Origin: Cardinalis cardinalis
Taxonomy: Eukaryota > Chordata > Aves > Passeriformes > Cardinalidae
Assembly (NCBI GenBank): GCA_014549065.1
Contig: JACDOX010000173.1
Location: forward strand, 339,665 to 403,664
Direction of reading: 5' to 3'
DNA: 64,000 nt
The notes below the pieces were generated by a model. The model was not told where the DNA came from. It did no database searches and worked only from the letters and a program-made list of their open reading frames with translations. Within the stretch, counting starts at the first letter, position 1; every line of letters starts with the position of its first letter. The position numbers were made by a program, and so were the translations under genes. This document shows, one piece after another, positions 51,346 through 60,783 of the stretch.

Positions 51346-51854
51346 ACCACTTTGCCTGCGCAGGGAGTAAAGGCTGCCGCCAAGGGCTGACNTGGTGTCG
51401 TGAGCATCCTTGTCCCTGCAGTCTGTGCCTGCCGCTGCCCCCAGCCTGGCCAGTCATGGCTGGCTGCCCTTCCCTTCTCCTGTNCAGGCTAAACCCCACC
51501 ACGTCTGCGGCGTGGCTGTGGGGGATGCCAGAGCCAGGCAGTGAGGGCTCACGTGGTCGTGTCTGACCACAAATCAGGGCTCACTGGGATGTNGGTGTTG
51601 GGGGCTCAGCTGAGCCAACCCCCCTCAGAGCAGCCAGCTGGTCTGCGCTTGGGATTCTTCCATTATGTGAGGCTGCTGTCTCAGATAACTCCATGAGACT
51701 GGGGACCCTAACCTCACTGGGGTAACCCAGCTCATTCTGAGTTACTCTTCTAAACCTGAAGGAATCTGAAGTCATTTGAGTAGAACCNATTCCACTGGAC
51801 TTTATGAATCCATATTTGAATCCTGATGCAGTTTAATTGGCCTAATTTATTGAA

Positions 51855-51929
51855 TTGGTTTAATAAAACCAGTTAACCTGGTTTAAGTGGTATATAAAAT
51901 AAATCTAACTGGTTTATAAAATAAATCTT
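51855..51929. repeat. AT-rich palindrome cluster and 22-bp duplication
   Basis: AAACCAG (51866-51872) and CTGGTTT (51878-51884) form a perfect stem around ttaac. The left arm can alternatively pair with the preceding tggttt. Directly after come two tandem 22-base units of the type agtggtatataaaataaatc at 51886-51929. Confidence 0.8.
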
Positions 51930-52506
51930 GTTTGAATATATTATGTGTCTCAATTTTACAAGCCTCCGCAACACTCCCTCATCACATTATTTCTATTTTA
52001 GATTGATTCTCCAGAGTTGGACAAAGTGGTTCTTAACCTCCCTCCAGGCAGCTCTAAATCTGCCATGGAACAGTGGGTTACCAGAAAAATGAATATAATT
52101 AACACTGAACATCTCTCACTTTCCGGTCCTCTATAAGCTTATGAAGAGCAATGATTCCAAGATGGCAGGGCAGCCTCATGGACAAGTCTTCTGGAGTGAG
52201 TCGCTTTTCCAGGGTCAAGACACCAGCTGTGCTTTAAAGTCCCTGTCTGTGTGGTGAGTGAGGCTGACAACACCAACGCTGGCACTGCACTCCTGAGGCC
52301 AAACCCTTACCTGGCAGGGCAGCTCCAAGGAACCTGGTGCAGGTGCACTCCTGTTTATCTGTCCTGCTTCAAACATGGTATTGGTTACCCTGGCCTGGGG
52401 TTGCAGATGGGACATTGACAAATCCCCCTGTTTAACACACCTGCTTCACTTCTGGGACAGCTGCTGGGCCTTATCTTCTGCTCATCAGTGACTGCAGCTT
52501 TCCTAC

Positions 52507-52600
52507 AGTTTATAGGAAGGGCTTCTTCCTATAAACTATGTTTGTGTTTATGTGTCTATAAAGCATAAACCATGTTTATATTTATGTTGTCTATGGTTTG
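52507..52600. repeat. 13-bp perfect hairpin followed by a ~34-bp tandem duplication
   Basis: AGTTTATAGGAAG (52507-52519) and its exact reverse complement (52525-52537) enclose a 5-base loop, ggctt. The next bases form two diverged copies of a roughly 34-base unit beginning ataaactatgtttgtgttta and ataaaccatgtttatattta. The hairpin arm shares the ataaact word with the repeat unit, so the two structures may have a common origin. Confidence 0.88.
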
Positions 52601-53969
52601 AGACCCAGCTACAAAACCTTGTCTAACTCCTCTCTTAATTCACAGGCTTCCAGTTCAGACACAGCTAACGAGCAGGATTTATAATGAAGGTAGCTGCTAA
52701 TGAGCTGACACAAGATGCAGCACTGGATCNTACTTGCTTTGAGAAGCACTGATCAAAGCCCTGTGCTTTCTGGTTGGAGAGCATAATTAACTACAATTTC
52801 TAAAAAGTCAAGTTTGGGTTGATTAAAAATGCCATCTGACAGCTCAAGAGTGTTGTGGTGTCTCATGATGTGCTGTGCAGATACAGCACAAGCTCAGCGT
52901 GGTGTCCCTCCCCCCCAGGCAGGAGAAGGGCTTTTGTTCCTTTCCCAGCAGGCTCAATCCCTTGGGTGTGCAGGGTGGTGGATCTGCCCCAGGAGGGCTC
53001 TCAGGGCTATGGGACCATCCCTCTGTGAGCAGCTCAAGGTTCTCCTGCTGCCCCACTTGCAGAGAGGTCTGCACATCTGGGGCATCCCCACATCTGGTGG
53101 GGATGGAGGGGTCTGATGCCATCAGCAGCAAAGTGGAGAGCCTGCTCCAAGAAAGCAAACAATCCTTATAGTGGCTTGGGAGATTCCTGCCTCAGAGGAA
53201 GAGAAACGAAAGAAATGAGAGCTGCTGAATCCTTTTCAATCTTCAATACAACCAGGTCAAAGCAGTTTTTTGACCATGAACTCCTGAGTTTCTTGCCAGG
53301 ACACAGACTGCCTGGTTATGTCCAAGCCATTAACTCCTGGGATTTACTCCTGCCCCCGGCAACACACAGGGGCTTAATGCCCACTTTCTAGACTCGCATT
53401 TCGCCTTTCTTGTTTAACTCTCCAGCCATCTGAGTTCTAGAATACACTGACAGAGACGTTTAACCAAACAGTCCCCAACCACAGCCCGCGCAACAAAATT
53501 CTGAGCACAGCACTGACACCTCCCATGCCTGTCAGGGAGAGGGAGCCGCTGGAAAACATCACAGGCACCTGGAAGCACCACTCCGTGCATCTGCTCTGCT
53601 TCGGGAAAAGAGCCATGGCCTGGGTCGGTCCCCTCCTGCCTTCAGCTCCCACTAAAGCTTATTTCACCTGACACAGGAAAATTCTTCATTCCCAGTTTCT
53701 AGTACTTCTCCTCTCCCACTCTGTCCACACCCTGCTCCAGCTTGCAGTTGAGCAGAGTCTTTGGCCAGGAGATTTCATTGTCAGGGGAACGTGTCCGCTA
53801 CAAACCACATCACCACGGTCACAATTAGCTCCTTATCCGGAGCTTTTGAATCTGAATGGAGNCTATGGCCACTCAGCCCTTCCAGTAAGGGAACTACAGA
53901 ACAACTTTGTCAGCTCAAATAAGAGATAAAAACTGAAAACAAAAGTGGTAAAACACCTTCCTGGTACCT

Positions 53970-54063
53970 GATCTAGTGAGTGGCATCCCTGCCCATGGCA
54001 GGGCAGGGCTGGAACAAGATGAAATTTAAGGTCCTTTCCAGACTAAATCATCCTGTGATTGCA
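53970..54063 (+). mobile_element. CR1 LINE terminal fragment
   Basis: About 94 bases of CR1 3' end in forward orientation: 'atccctgcccatggcaggg', 'gatgaaatttaaggtccttt' and 'aaatcatcctgtgattgc'. Confidence 0.88.
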
Positions 54064-57000
54064 CAATAAAGTACAGGAGGATGTTCTGGNGGCATCAGGG
54101 TCTCTGAGACCTTCTCAGCCACCCCATCAGCAGCTCTGCACTGATTCTTGCACTCCCCTCACCTTACAGGAGCTGGACCAGACCCTTCCTCATTCAGGCC
54201 AAAGTTGGGTTCAGCCCTAATCAAGATAAAAACGCAACTCACAGGGAACTCACCTTGTATTTTTTCAGATGGGTGTGATGCAGATNCCGTGGTGCCTTCT
54301 GGAATGAGGTATCTGATTTATTATGATGGAAACAAAACCTCTTCAGAGTTGCTGTGGTTTTCCAGAGTGTTGGGCAGAACAAACTGCCTGGGGAAANTAG
54401 GAGGTTATGGAAGAGGATCTCCATGGCTGGCCTATCTTTAAAAAAGCTGATTTATAAAAGCCATAGGTGCTGATTAGGGCACAGCACCTCTGATGGCTCA
54501 TAATCTGTCCTTGCTGCAAAACACAGAGGAGAATTGAAGCAACTTTTTCTTTTTCTTCTGCAGGCTGATCTGGCTCCCTGCTGGGAACCAACAACCACCT
54601 CTGCTGATGGCTGAGTTTCTGTTTCTGGGTCAGACAGAAACTCAAGCACTCGGTGGAGATGTTATCAGAGTGTGGAGCTGCTCAAGAGGTGGAGAGCTCC
54701 TGTTTTGGGCAAATGACNTGGTATGGAAACAATGACCCTTCCTAGATGATCTAGGTGCCCACCACTAATATTTTGTTCCACAGATGAGGCATTAAAATGC
54801 TTGTACAAGAAAGGAAATTTTATTTCTATGGCACCAAGAACAGATGGGGATTTTTTTCACTGTAAAAATCTGAGAGCTGGACCTGTCTAGCAGCATTGAC
54901 ATTCTCCATAAGGATGAGAAGTGGAAGGTGACTTTAGTGCAAACATCACTAGTGAAGGAAAGGATGAGCAGACGTGTGAGGTAGAAACTGAGTGTGAGAT
55001 ACAAGCAGAAATCAGAAACCCTTCCAGAGATGACATGCATGTGTTTGCATTTCAAGATTGCTGTATATGAAAGACTTTTNCACGGTTTTGGCTGAATGCC
55101 CTCAGAGAGACACAAAATGGACAGCTGAATTTGTAAGTGAATTTCAAATGCTCTGAGAAACTCCAACTTAGGCCTTAAATCAAGTTCAGGAGTAATGAAA
55201 ATGAGGTTTCCAGCACATGAAGACCTGCAGTAATTTTTGAATTCTAGAAGAGGAAGATGAAACTGAATAAAGAAAAACAAGCTCAATTCTGAGCTTGATT
55301 GCTGCCCACAGGGAACNGGAAGGAGCTCATCAAATGCTCTTACCTGAGCAATAGATGATGTGATGGCCTGGAGCTGAAAGGTCTTGTCTGAGACCAGCAG
55401 CAAAGATAAAGATGATGCTAATCTGCATTGATTAATCAGTTTAATCTGGCAGTGATGTCTGCAGAAATTTAGATACCTTTCCTCCACCTGATGCAGTCTT
55501 CTCCATCATCAGCTTTCATGTATCATTTGACTTAATCAGTTTTGTGCAGAAGACTGAGACACAGTGTCAAGTGCTTTAGTAAAATCTAAATATATTACTG
55601 CAATCTCTTCTAGCATCAGTCACCACACCCCAGACTCAGAGCTGACAATTCCCTTCTCATCTAACTCCTAATTATTAACTAAATAGGAAAAATAATAAAA
55701 GACAGGAAGGAGAAGCAATCAATAAAGCCATGGAGAAGCAATCATAAAGCTTATTGTCCTTTGCCACCAGCAGGGCCCCGTGGACACTGATTGTGGATCT
55801 CTCTACATGGATACAGGAGCATCCAGAGCTTTTTCTTTCTCAGTCTTTTCTCCTTTTCAGCTAGCACTGAAGCACATTTCTTTGTACAGCTACTGCCAGC
55901 TCAATTCTCTCTTGTGCATTTGCACCACATGGTTTTCCTAACTTCTGGACTTTCACCGGTTTGAATTTTCTGTACCGCAGGATCACCTCCACCTGGACCA
56001 TGCAGGTCCCATCAGGGCCTGCTCACACAGCACAGGCATGTGCTCCTTCAGCAGGCAGCTGGTAGCTGGGCAGCAGCCAGCAGGAGCTCCTGCTGCAGGG
56101 CCCAGTTGCTGCCATGGGGCCATGGGGAGATGCCTGCAGAGCTGGCAGAGGCACTGGGGCAGCGGGGTGGTCAGGCTGAACCCACCTGTGCTCTGCTCCA
56201 TCCCCTGCACAGACACCTCCCAAACAACCCTCACTGTGCTGGCCCCTGAGATGGAAAATCTAGGCCATGTCAAAGTTAAAGGCTTGGTGTTCTTTTCTTC
56301 AGGTAGAAGGCAAACATTTGGGAATAGATGTGAATATATTTGAGTCTTGCCTTACCTCTCCAAGGTGGGCATGCTCCATGTTTGAACTTTCTCCAAGAAG
56401 CAGCCAGCAGTGTTTTAGCTTTTATCCAGGAATGTTACAATGGAAGACAAGAAAATACATTTGTTCTTCACTTTATTAGCAATTCTAAGGGAAATAAAAA
56501 AATACTTGTCTTTGGCCCTTGCTTCTCTCCATCCTCTATAGGGCTCAAACTTCCCCAGAGCTCAGATCTTTGCATTTCATTCCTGGTGGTGTTTAAGTTC
56601 TTTTTCCTGTGAGTTTTATTAATAACTTCTTTTTTTTTTTTTTTTTTTTTTTTTACTCATGCAAACTTCAGTATCCACACCCTCCTGTGCTGATGGGCCC
56701 AGAGTTCACCCCCCATTCCCGGAAGCTGCACTTTCCAGAGAATTAATGGTGCTGTGCAAACACTCAGAGCATGAAACGATCAGGAAAATCTCACAGCCAC
56801 ACTTGGTCCCAGGATTGTTTAAGACCTTGCATGAAGCCTCAGCAGGAGAAGCCCTGGTCAGTGCATGGGACAATTCTTTGTCCCACACGTACCCTATCTC
56901 CTTTTCTCCCCATCTCCAACAGCCCGTCCTGTGAGAAGGCCAGAGAGAAAAAAAGGAAAGATCCCTCAGGTTTCCATTTGGCTGCATTTTCCCAGACCGT

Positions 57001-57550
57001 AAATCAGGTAGGGAGAAGCCTGGAGGGCAAAATAGCCCCATAAATACCTCAGTGCTATGGGTGACTCTCCAAACTGGGCAAGGCCCTTCCATTGTCCAAA
57101 AGCTCCAAGAGTCACGGTTTTCGTTTGGTGTGAACTGAGAGCTCAGCCTGGGGTCAGGATTTTGAAGATGTGTTAATGTGATGATCCTTAACACATTCAG
57201 TCCCCAGGGGCGGTATTAATCCACTGCTTTCCCTGTGGTTTATAAACTCCTAGCCTGGCTTTATGGGGACCTGCATGTGTTAAGTGCATCATTTTCCGCA
57301 GAAACAAGGGAGGAAAGACCCCCTNGTTACTGCAGCCAAAGAACCCCACTGGCAGAGCGAGTCAGCGAACACAGAACTCTCCTGCACACGGTGCTCACAG
57401 GGGCTACTGATGAATTTCTGCAGATGTTTTCCAAACAGCCTGGCCAAATCTCCAGATTCACAACCTTCCCTCTGCCCAGGTCTCACTCCACAGCCCAGCT
57501 CTCCTTGCTGAAACACCAACCCGGATTCCTCACCTCCTTCCCCCACGGGC
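54064..57550. other. Unique non-coding stretch
   Basis: No gene is supported. A 231-codon frame on the minus strand (54792-55487) lies in a strand-skewed, purine-rich segment and has no recognisable domain. A T25 run is at 56630-56654. Confidence 0.5.
56630..56654. repeat. Poly-T tract (25 T)
   Basis: An uninterrupted run of 25 T. There is no complementary polyadenylation signal beside it and no processed-pseudogene body, so it reads as a simple homopolymer rather than a retrocopy tail. Confidence 0.95.
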
Positions 57551-57554
57551 AGAC

Positions 57555-57840
57555 AGGATCTCCTGAGAGCCGGCCCGGATTTGCGCAGCCCGGCCAGGGA
57601 TCACCCGCGCCGCAGCCCGGGGCTTCGGCCTCTGCCGTGTACAGCAATTGTTGTGGGACAGCGGCTCCTCCCGTCGCTGCCCGGCTCCAGCAGTGACACC
57701 AGAGCCTCTGCAGAAGGCTCATCCCCGCAGCTCCGCGTCCCGGGGAGGCAGCGGCAGCCCCGGGACAGCGAAACCGGCGGCGCTCCCGCACTGCCAGCGC
57801 CCCGGGCCCCAGNTCCGGACCGGACACGGAGACCACGTTT
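57555..57840. promoter_or_regulatory. CpG-rich block
   Basis: A locally CpG-dense segment (ccgcgccgcagcccggggct, gcgaaaccggcggcgctccc) just before the LTR cluster. It may be a small CpG island; no exon or donor site stands out. Confidence 0.45.
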
Positions 57841-57926
57841 GGAAGGAATCCCCTTTTCTTTGGATCTCCTCACCTCAGCTGCAGTCTTTTCCAACTTGGA
57901 TATGCACTGTAGCACCATCTTGACAG

Positions 57927-58084
57927 GAATGAGGGACTTTGCAAACAAACTGTAGGTCTGCTGATAAATCAAATTGAGTACTGAGAGATGAAAGAAACAA
58001 TGGGAAAGATTTCACTGATTGATAAGTGGAATGAGAGATTTGCCTTCACAAACAAACTGTAGGTCTGCTGATAAATCAAATTGA
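57927..58084. repeat. ~107-bp tandem duplication
   Basis: The string tgtaggtctgctgataaatc, followed by aaattga, occurs at 57951-57977 and again at 58058-58084, a period of 107 bases. The similarity continues on both sides (aatgagggactt against aatgagagattt). After the interrupting LTR, the second copy resumes at 58721 with gtgagagatgaaagaaacaa, matching ctgagagatgaaagaaacaa of the first copy. The duplication therefore predates the LTR insertion. Confidence 0.9.
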
Positions 58085-59083
58085 AATAACTCGTTTTACT
58101 GCCTTTATTGAAAAGCGATCAGCTCAGCGTGGGGCAGCTCGACGGTTCTGCAGTCTCCATCATCTCTCCCAGGGTGACGCTGAGGAGGAGGACACGTGCA
58201 GCTCTGTCCAAAGGGGCACAGCTGGGGGGGGGTCTGGTCCTCTTGGGAGCCGTGGTGGGCGTGACCCCAGGATGGTAATCTGTGCCTCCTCGCTGCTCCA
58301 CGTCTTGGGGCTCAGACGACTGCGCGGTCAGGGTGAAGGGGGGGGCGATGAAGGTTCTTCTCTGTAGGCTCAGCACACTGTGCCTCACATCCAGACACCA
58401 CTCCAGTTTCTCAAATCTATATTGGCTCGTTGTTCTAGGGGTCTCTTAGTTNTGGGNTTGCAGCTTCCCATGGCATGCTGGACTTGTAGTTAATTTGCAT
58501 GCCCCCTCCTTCAGCTTGTCCCCTTTCTCACTGTCTAGGGGGGGGAATTTCCACCCATTGAGCCAGCCTGGCCAGGGCTGTTACTAGGACAAAACAGAAC
58601 CATTAGCGACAACGACTTGTAATTAACAAAACAGAAAACGCCTAGCTAGAGGTTTGAGTCGTCTCTGTAACCTTTTCTCTTCACAAAAAAACCAGGCAGA
58701 TTTACTGTTCATAACAAAATTGAATAGTGAGAGATGAAAGAAACAATGGGAAGAACCATAAAATCCCTAAGAAATTCCACTGAGCGANGACAACAAAGAA
58801 AAGACAGTGGTGGGGAGTTATACATTAGAAGGTGGTATTAGGCGTTTCAGGTATTGGGCATTTCAGAAAGCCTGTACCTGTCAAGTACCTCAGCCAATGG
58901 GGAAAGAGAGAGGGACATGCGCCCAGGAAATTAGGACAAAAAGGAGGCTGCATTCTCCAAAAATTAGAGAAACTCCAGGAGAATACCCCACGGCCTCTCC
59001 CTTTATTCAAATAAAGTTATGAGACTTCTCTGTCTCCTTTTTGGACATAAATCTCTGGTGGTTTTGGATTAATTTTCCTGACA
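58058..59083 (+). mobile_element. Endogenous retroviral LTR, interrupted by another LTR
   Basis: Read with 58082-58720 removed, this is a roughly 387-base LTR-like unit in forward orientation: a possible start tgtaggtctg, a TATA-like region ttaggacaaaaaggagg near 58931-58947, the polyadenylation signal AATAAA at 59010-59015, and an end in ...tttcctgaca at 59083. Its core resembles the reverse-oriented LTR at 59432-59771, so both belong to one family. No target-site duplication could be matched, so the left edge is uncertain. No internal retroviral genes are present. Confidence 0.65.
58082..58716 (-). mobile_element. Solo LTR of an endogenous retrovirus, nested
   Basis: A 635-base unit with canonical TG...CA ends. 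Read on the minus strand it begins tgttatgaacag and ends ...gagttatttca, with a polyadenylation signal AATAAA (complement of 58104-58109) about 25 bases before the end. The flanking AAAT at 58078-58081 and 58717-58720 is a 4-base target duplication, and the interrupted host sequence is known from its tandem copy at 57951-58020, so the boundaries are secure. A 4-bp duplication is typical of class I (gammaretrovirus-like) elements. An octamer motif (complement of atttgcat, 58493-58500) lies in the U3-like part. There is no internal retroviral sequence, so it is a solo LTR left by recombination. Confidence 0.85.
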
Positions 59084-59247
59084 ATCTGTTCCATTGTTTC
59101 ATNCACAGGAGACTTCCTTTGTCCTCCCTGTTTTGTTTCAAACAGGGCTGATCCAATGTAACATTCAGGAAAAGGGTGAGGATAAAGACTATTTCCCAGT
59201 GAAAGTGTCCCTGCTGTCAGCATTTTTCATCTAGCCAGCTGAAGCAA

Positions 59248-59431
59248 CCTCAGGTTCTGCCAGTGAGGTTTACGTTGGATATTAGAAAAAAAATTAATCA
59301 CTNTAAGGGTAGTCAGGCACTGGCACAGGCTGCCCAGGCCAGTGATAGAGTCACCAGCCCAGGAAGTGTTCAAAAAAGATGTAGATGTGGTACCTGGGGA
59401 TGTGGTTTAGTGGTGGGTTAATGGTTGGACT
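59248..59431 (+). mobile_element. CR1-type LINE 3' fragment cut by an LTR
   Basis: A forward fragment of the CR1 subfamily also seen at 30.3 kb: 'ggtttacgttggatattaga', 'actggcacaggctgcccagg', 'agtgttcaaaaaagatgtag' and 'gatgtggtttagtggtggg', stopping at 'ggttggact', where the normal tail should continue. The next base begins an LTR, so the CR1 tail has been removed or displaced. Confidence 0.85.
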
Positions 59432-59771
59432 TGTACGAAAAATCCCACTATGAAAAGCCAGGGTCCATAAAAGAGACAGAGGAGTCATGAAACTTTATTC
59501 TAATAAAGGCAGAGTCCACCCGAGCACATGCCCGTGGGATTTTCTCTCCTGAGGTTTCAGAGGGCACAGCCTCCTTTTATCCCAAACTCCCAGCCAACAT
59601 GTTGCCCTCTTCCTTTCCCCGTTGCTGAGGCACTAGGAAGGCACAGCCTTCCTGAACCGCCTAGCACATCTCCCCCTTGAACCTGTCATTTTACCCCAAG
59701 GTTCAGAAACTGAAGCTCGAACAGACCCACTTGTTTGTTTCAGGAGTCAAAGCTGCCTGGGCTCTGTAACA
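59432..59771 (-). mobile_element. Endogenous retroviral LTR
   Basis: A roughly 340-base LTR with TG...CA ends; on the minus strand it starts tgttacagagccc and ends ...ttttcgtaca. It has a TATA-like gataaaagg (complement of about 59574-59583) and a polyadenylation signal AATAAA (complement of 59494-59499). The segment ctcagc-aa-ggggaaag through aaaaggaggctg matches the plus-strand LTR at 58.9 kb. The element is solo, with no internal sequence, and no clear target duplication was found. Confidence 0.7.
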
Positions 59772-59792
59772 AACCTGCTGCTGGTGATGCCC

Positions 59793-60253
59793 TGTGCAGG
59801 CTGCCCTAGAACAGAGGCTGGACAGAGTTCAGAATAAAGTATTTGTTAGGCGGATTTGTTAGGNGGCCTCAACNGATCCACCTTGGGCAGCACGAGAGCC
59901 CAGCCAGGGCTGCACCCAAGGTGAACCAAAATGGTCACAAAATGCACGACCGGTCATGGGGTCTCTCACTTTTATTAGTTCTGCTCCATTTGCATATTGG
60001 AGTTCATTGTCCAGTTACAGCTTTAGCCCATGAAGTCTCCCATCCTTCTTGTTTTTCTCTCTCCAGTGCACGTTGTTTATGCTCTTGGGCCTGAGATTTG
60101 GATCATTTGTCCTTGGTCCCCAGCTGGAGAAGGAATTATTTCGTCTACCTACACTGTGAAGAGAGCTTACTGTCTTCTAATATGAAGCTCAGAAGTGCAC
60201 AATAAATCAGCACAGAATCTGAAAACTATAAAAGTTAAAACCTGTGGCCTCAC
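59793..60253 (-). mobile_element. Endogenous retroviral LTR, different family
   Basis: Reverse-oriented LTR-like sequence ending (minus strand) in ...cctgcaca, with the polyadenylation signal AATAAA (complement of 59971-59976) followed by an agtgagagacccc R/U5-like part, and an octamer motif (complement of atttgcat, 59988-59995) upstream. It is familiar as a common avian LTR type. The start (about 60253) is estimated. No target-site duplication was recognised. Confidence 0.6.
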
Positions 60254-60329
60254 TTGAAGCTGGTAGAGACATTAAGAAACATTTCAAAGACATTAACACC
60301 CATCCCCTCGCCCATGGAACTGTGTGTGA

Positions 60330-60601
60330 AGATATTAGCACACACCTTTCCTATCACAAGGAACTGTTACCTGTGATAGTGTCCTGCTGCCCTGGTCATG
60401 GTTGAATACCTGCCTGCCCAGGAGAAGCAGGGAATGAATTCCTGGTTCTGCTTTTCTTGCATGGCCTTTGCTTTCCCTGTTAAACTGTTTTTATCTCAAC
60501 CCATGACTTTTCTCACTTNTACAATGCTCTCCCTTGTCCCTTTGGGAAGGGGTGAGTGAGTAGTGTGGGGCTGAGTTGCTGGCTGGGTTTAAGCCACAAC
60601 A
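60330..60601 (+). mobile_element. Endogenous retroviral LTR 3' part (avian ERVK-like)
   Basis: The right part matches the well-known avian LTR end: 'tttgctttccctgttaaact', 'tttatctcaacccatgactt', then a g-rich 'aaggggtgagtgagtagtg' and a terminal 'gggtttaagccacaaca' ending at 60601. The left boundary is only estimated. The usual downstream primer-binding site and gag are absent, so this is a solo LTR or a fragment. Confidence 0.6.
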
Positions 60602-60695
60602 TGCCTGTGTACATAGGGAGGATTTTCCTGTGTCAGTTCAGCAAAGAACACTGATCCCCATGGGCAGCATACAGGAGGAGCACAGCTCATGGAAT

Positions 60696-60783
60696 AATAT
60701 AATATAATATAATATAATATAATATAATATAATATAATATAATATAATATAATATAATATAATATAATATAATATAATATAAT
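60696..60783. repeat. (AATAT)n microsatellite
   Basis: About 17-18 perfect pentanucleotide copies, followed by a degenerate tail (ataacatagaaataatatag). The antisense Tyr/Ile-rich open frame through it is a by-product. Confidence 0.98.

Larger units (their letters stand above)
51346..53969. other. Unique non-coding stretch
   Basis: No gene is recognised. The AT-rich patch at 51780-51960 has small palindromes, and there is a hairpin at 52507-52537 (separate entries). Confidence 0.5.

Noticed and set aside
56600..56760. Processed pseudogene tail suggested by the T25 run
   Set aside because: No complementary polyadenylation signal beside the tract and no gene-like body on either side.
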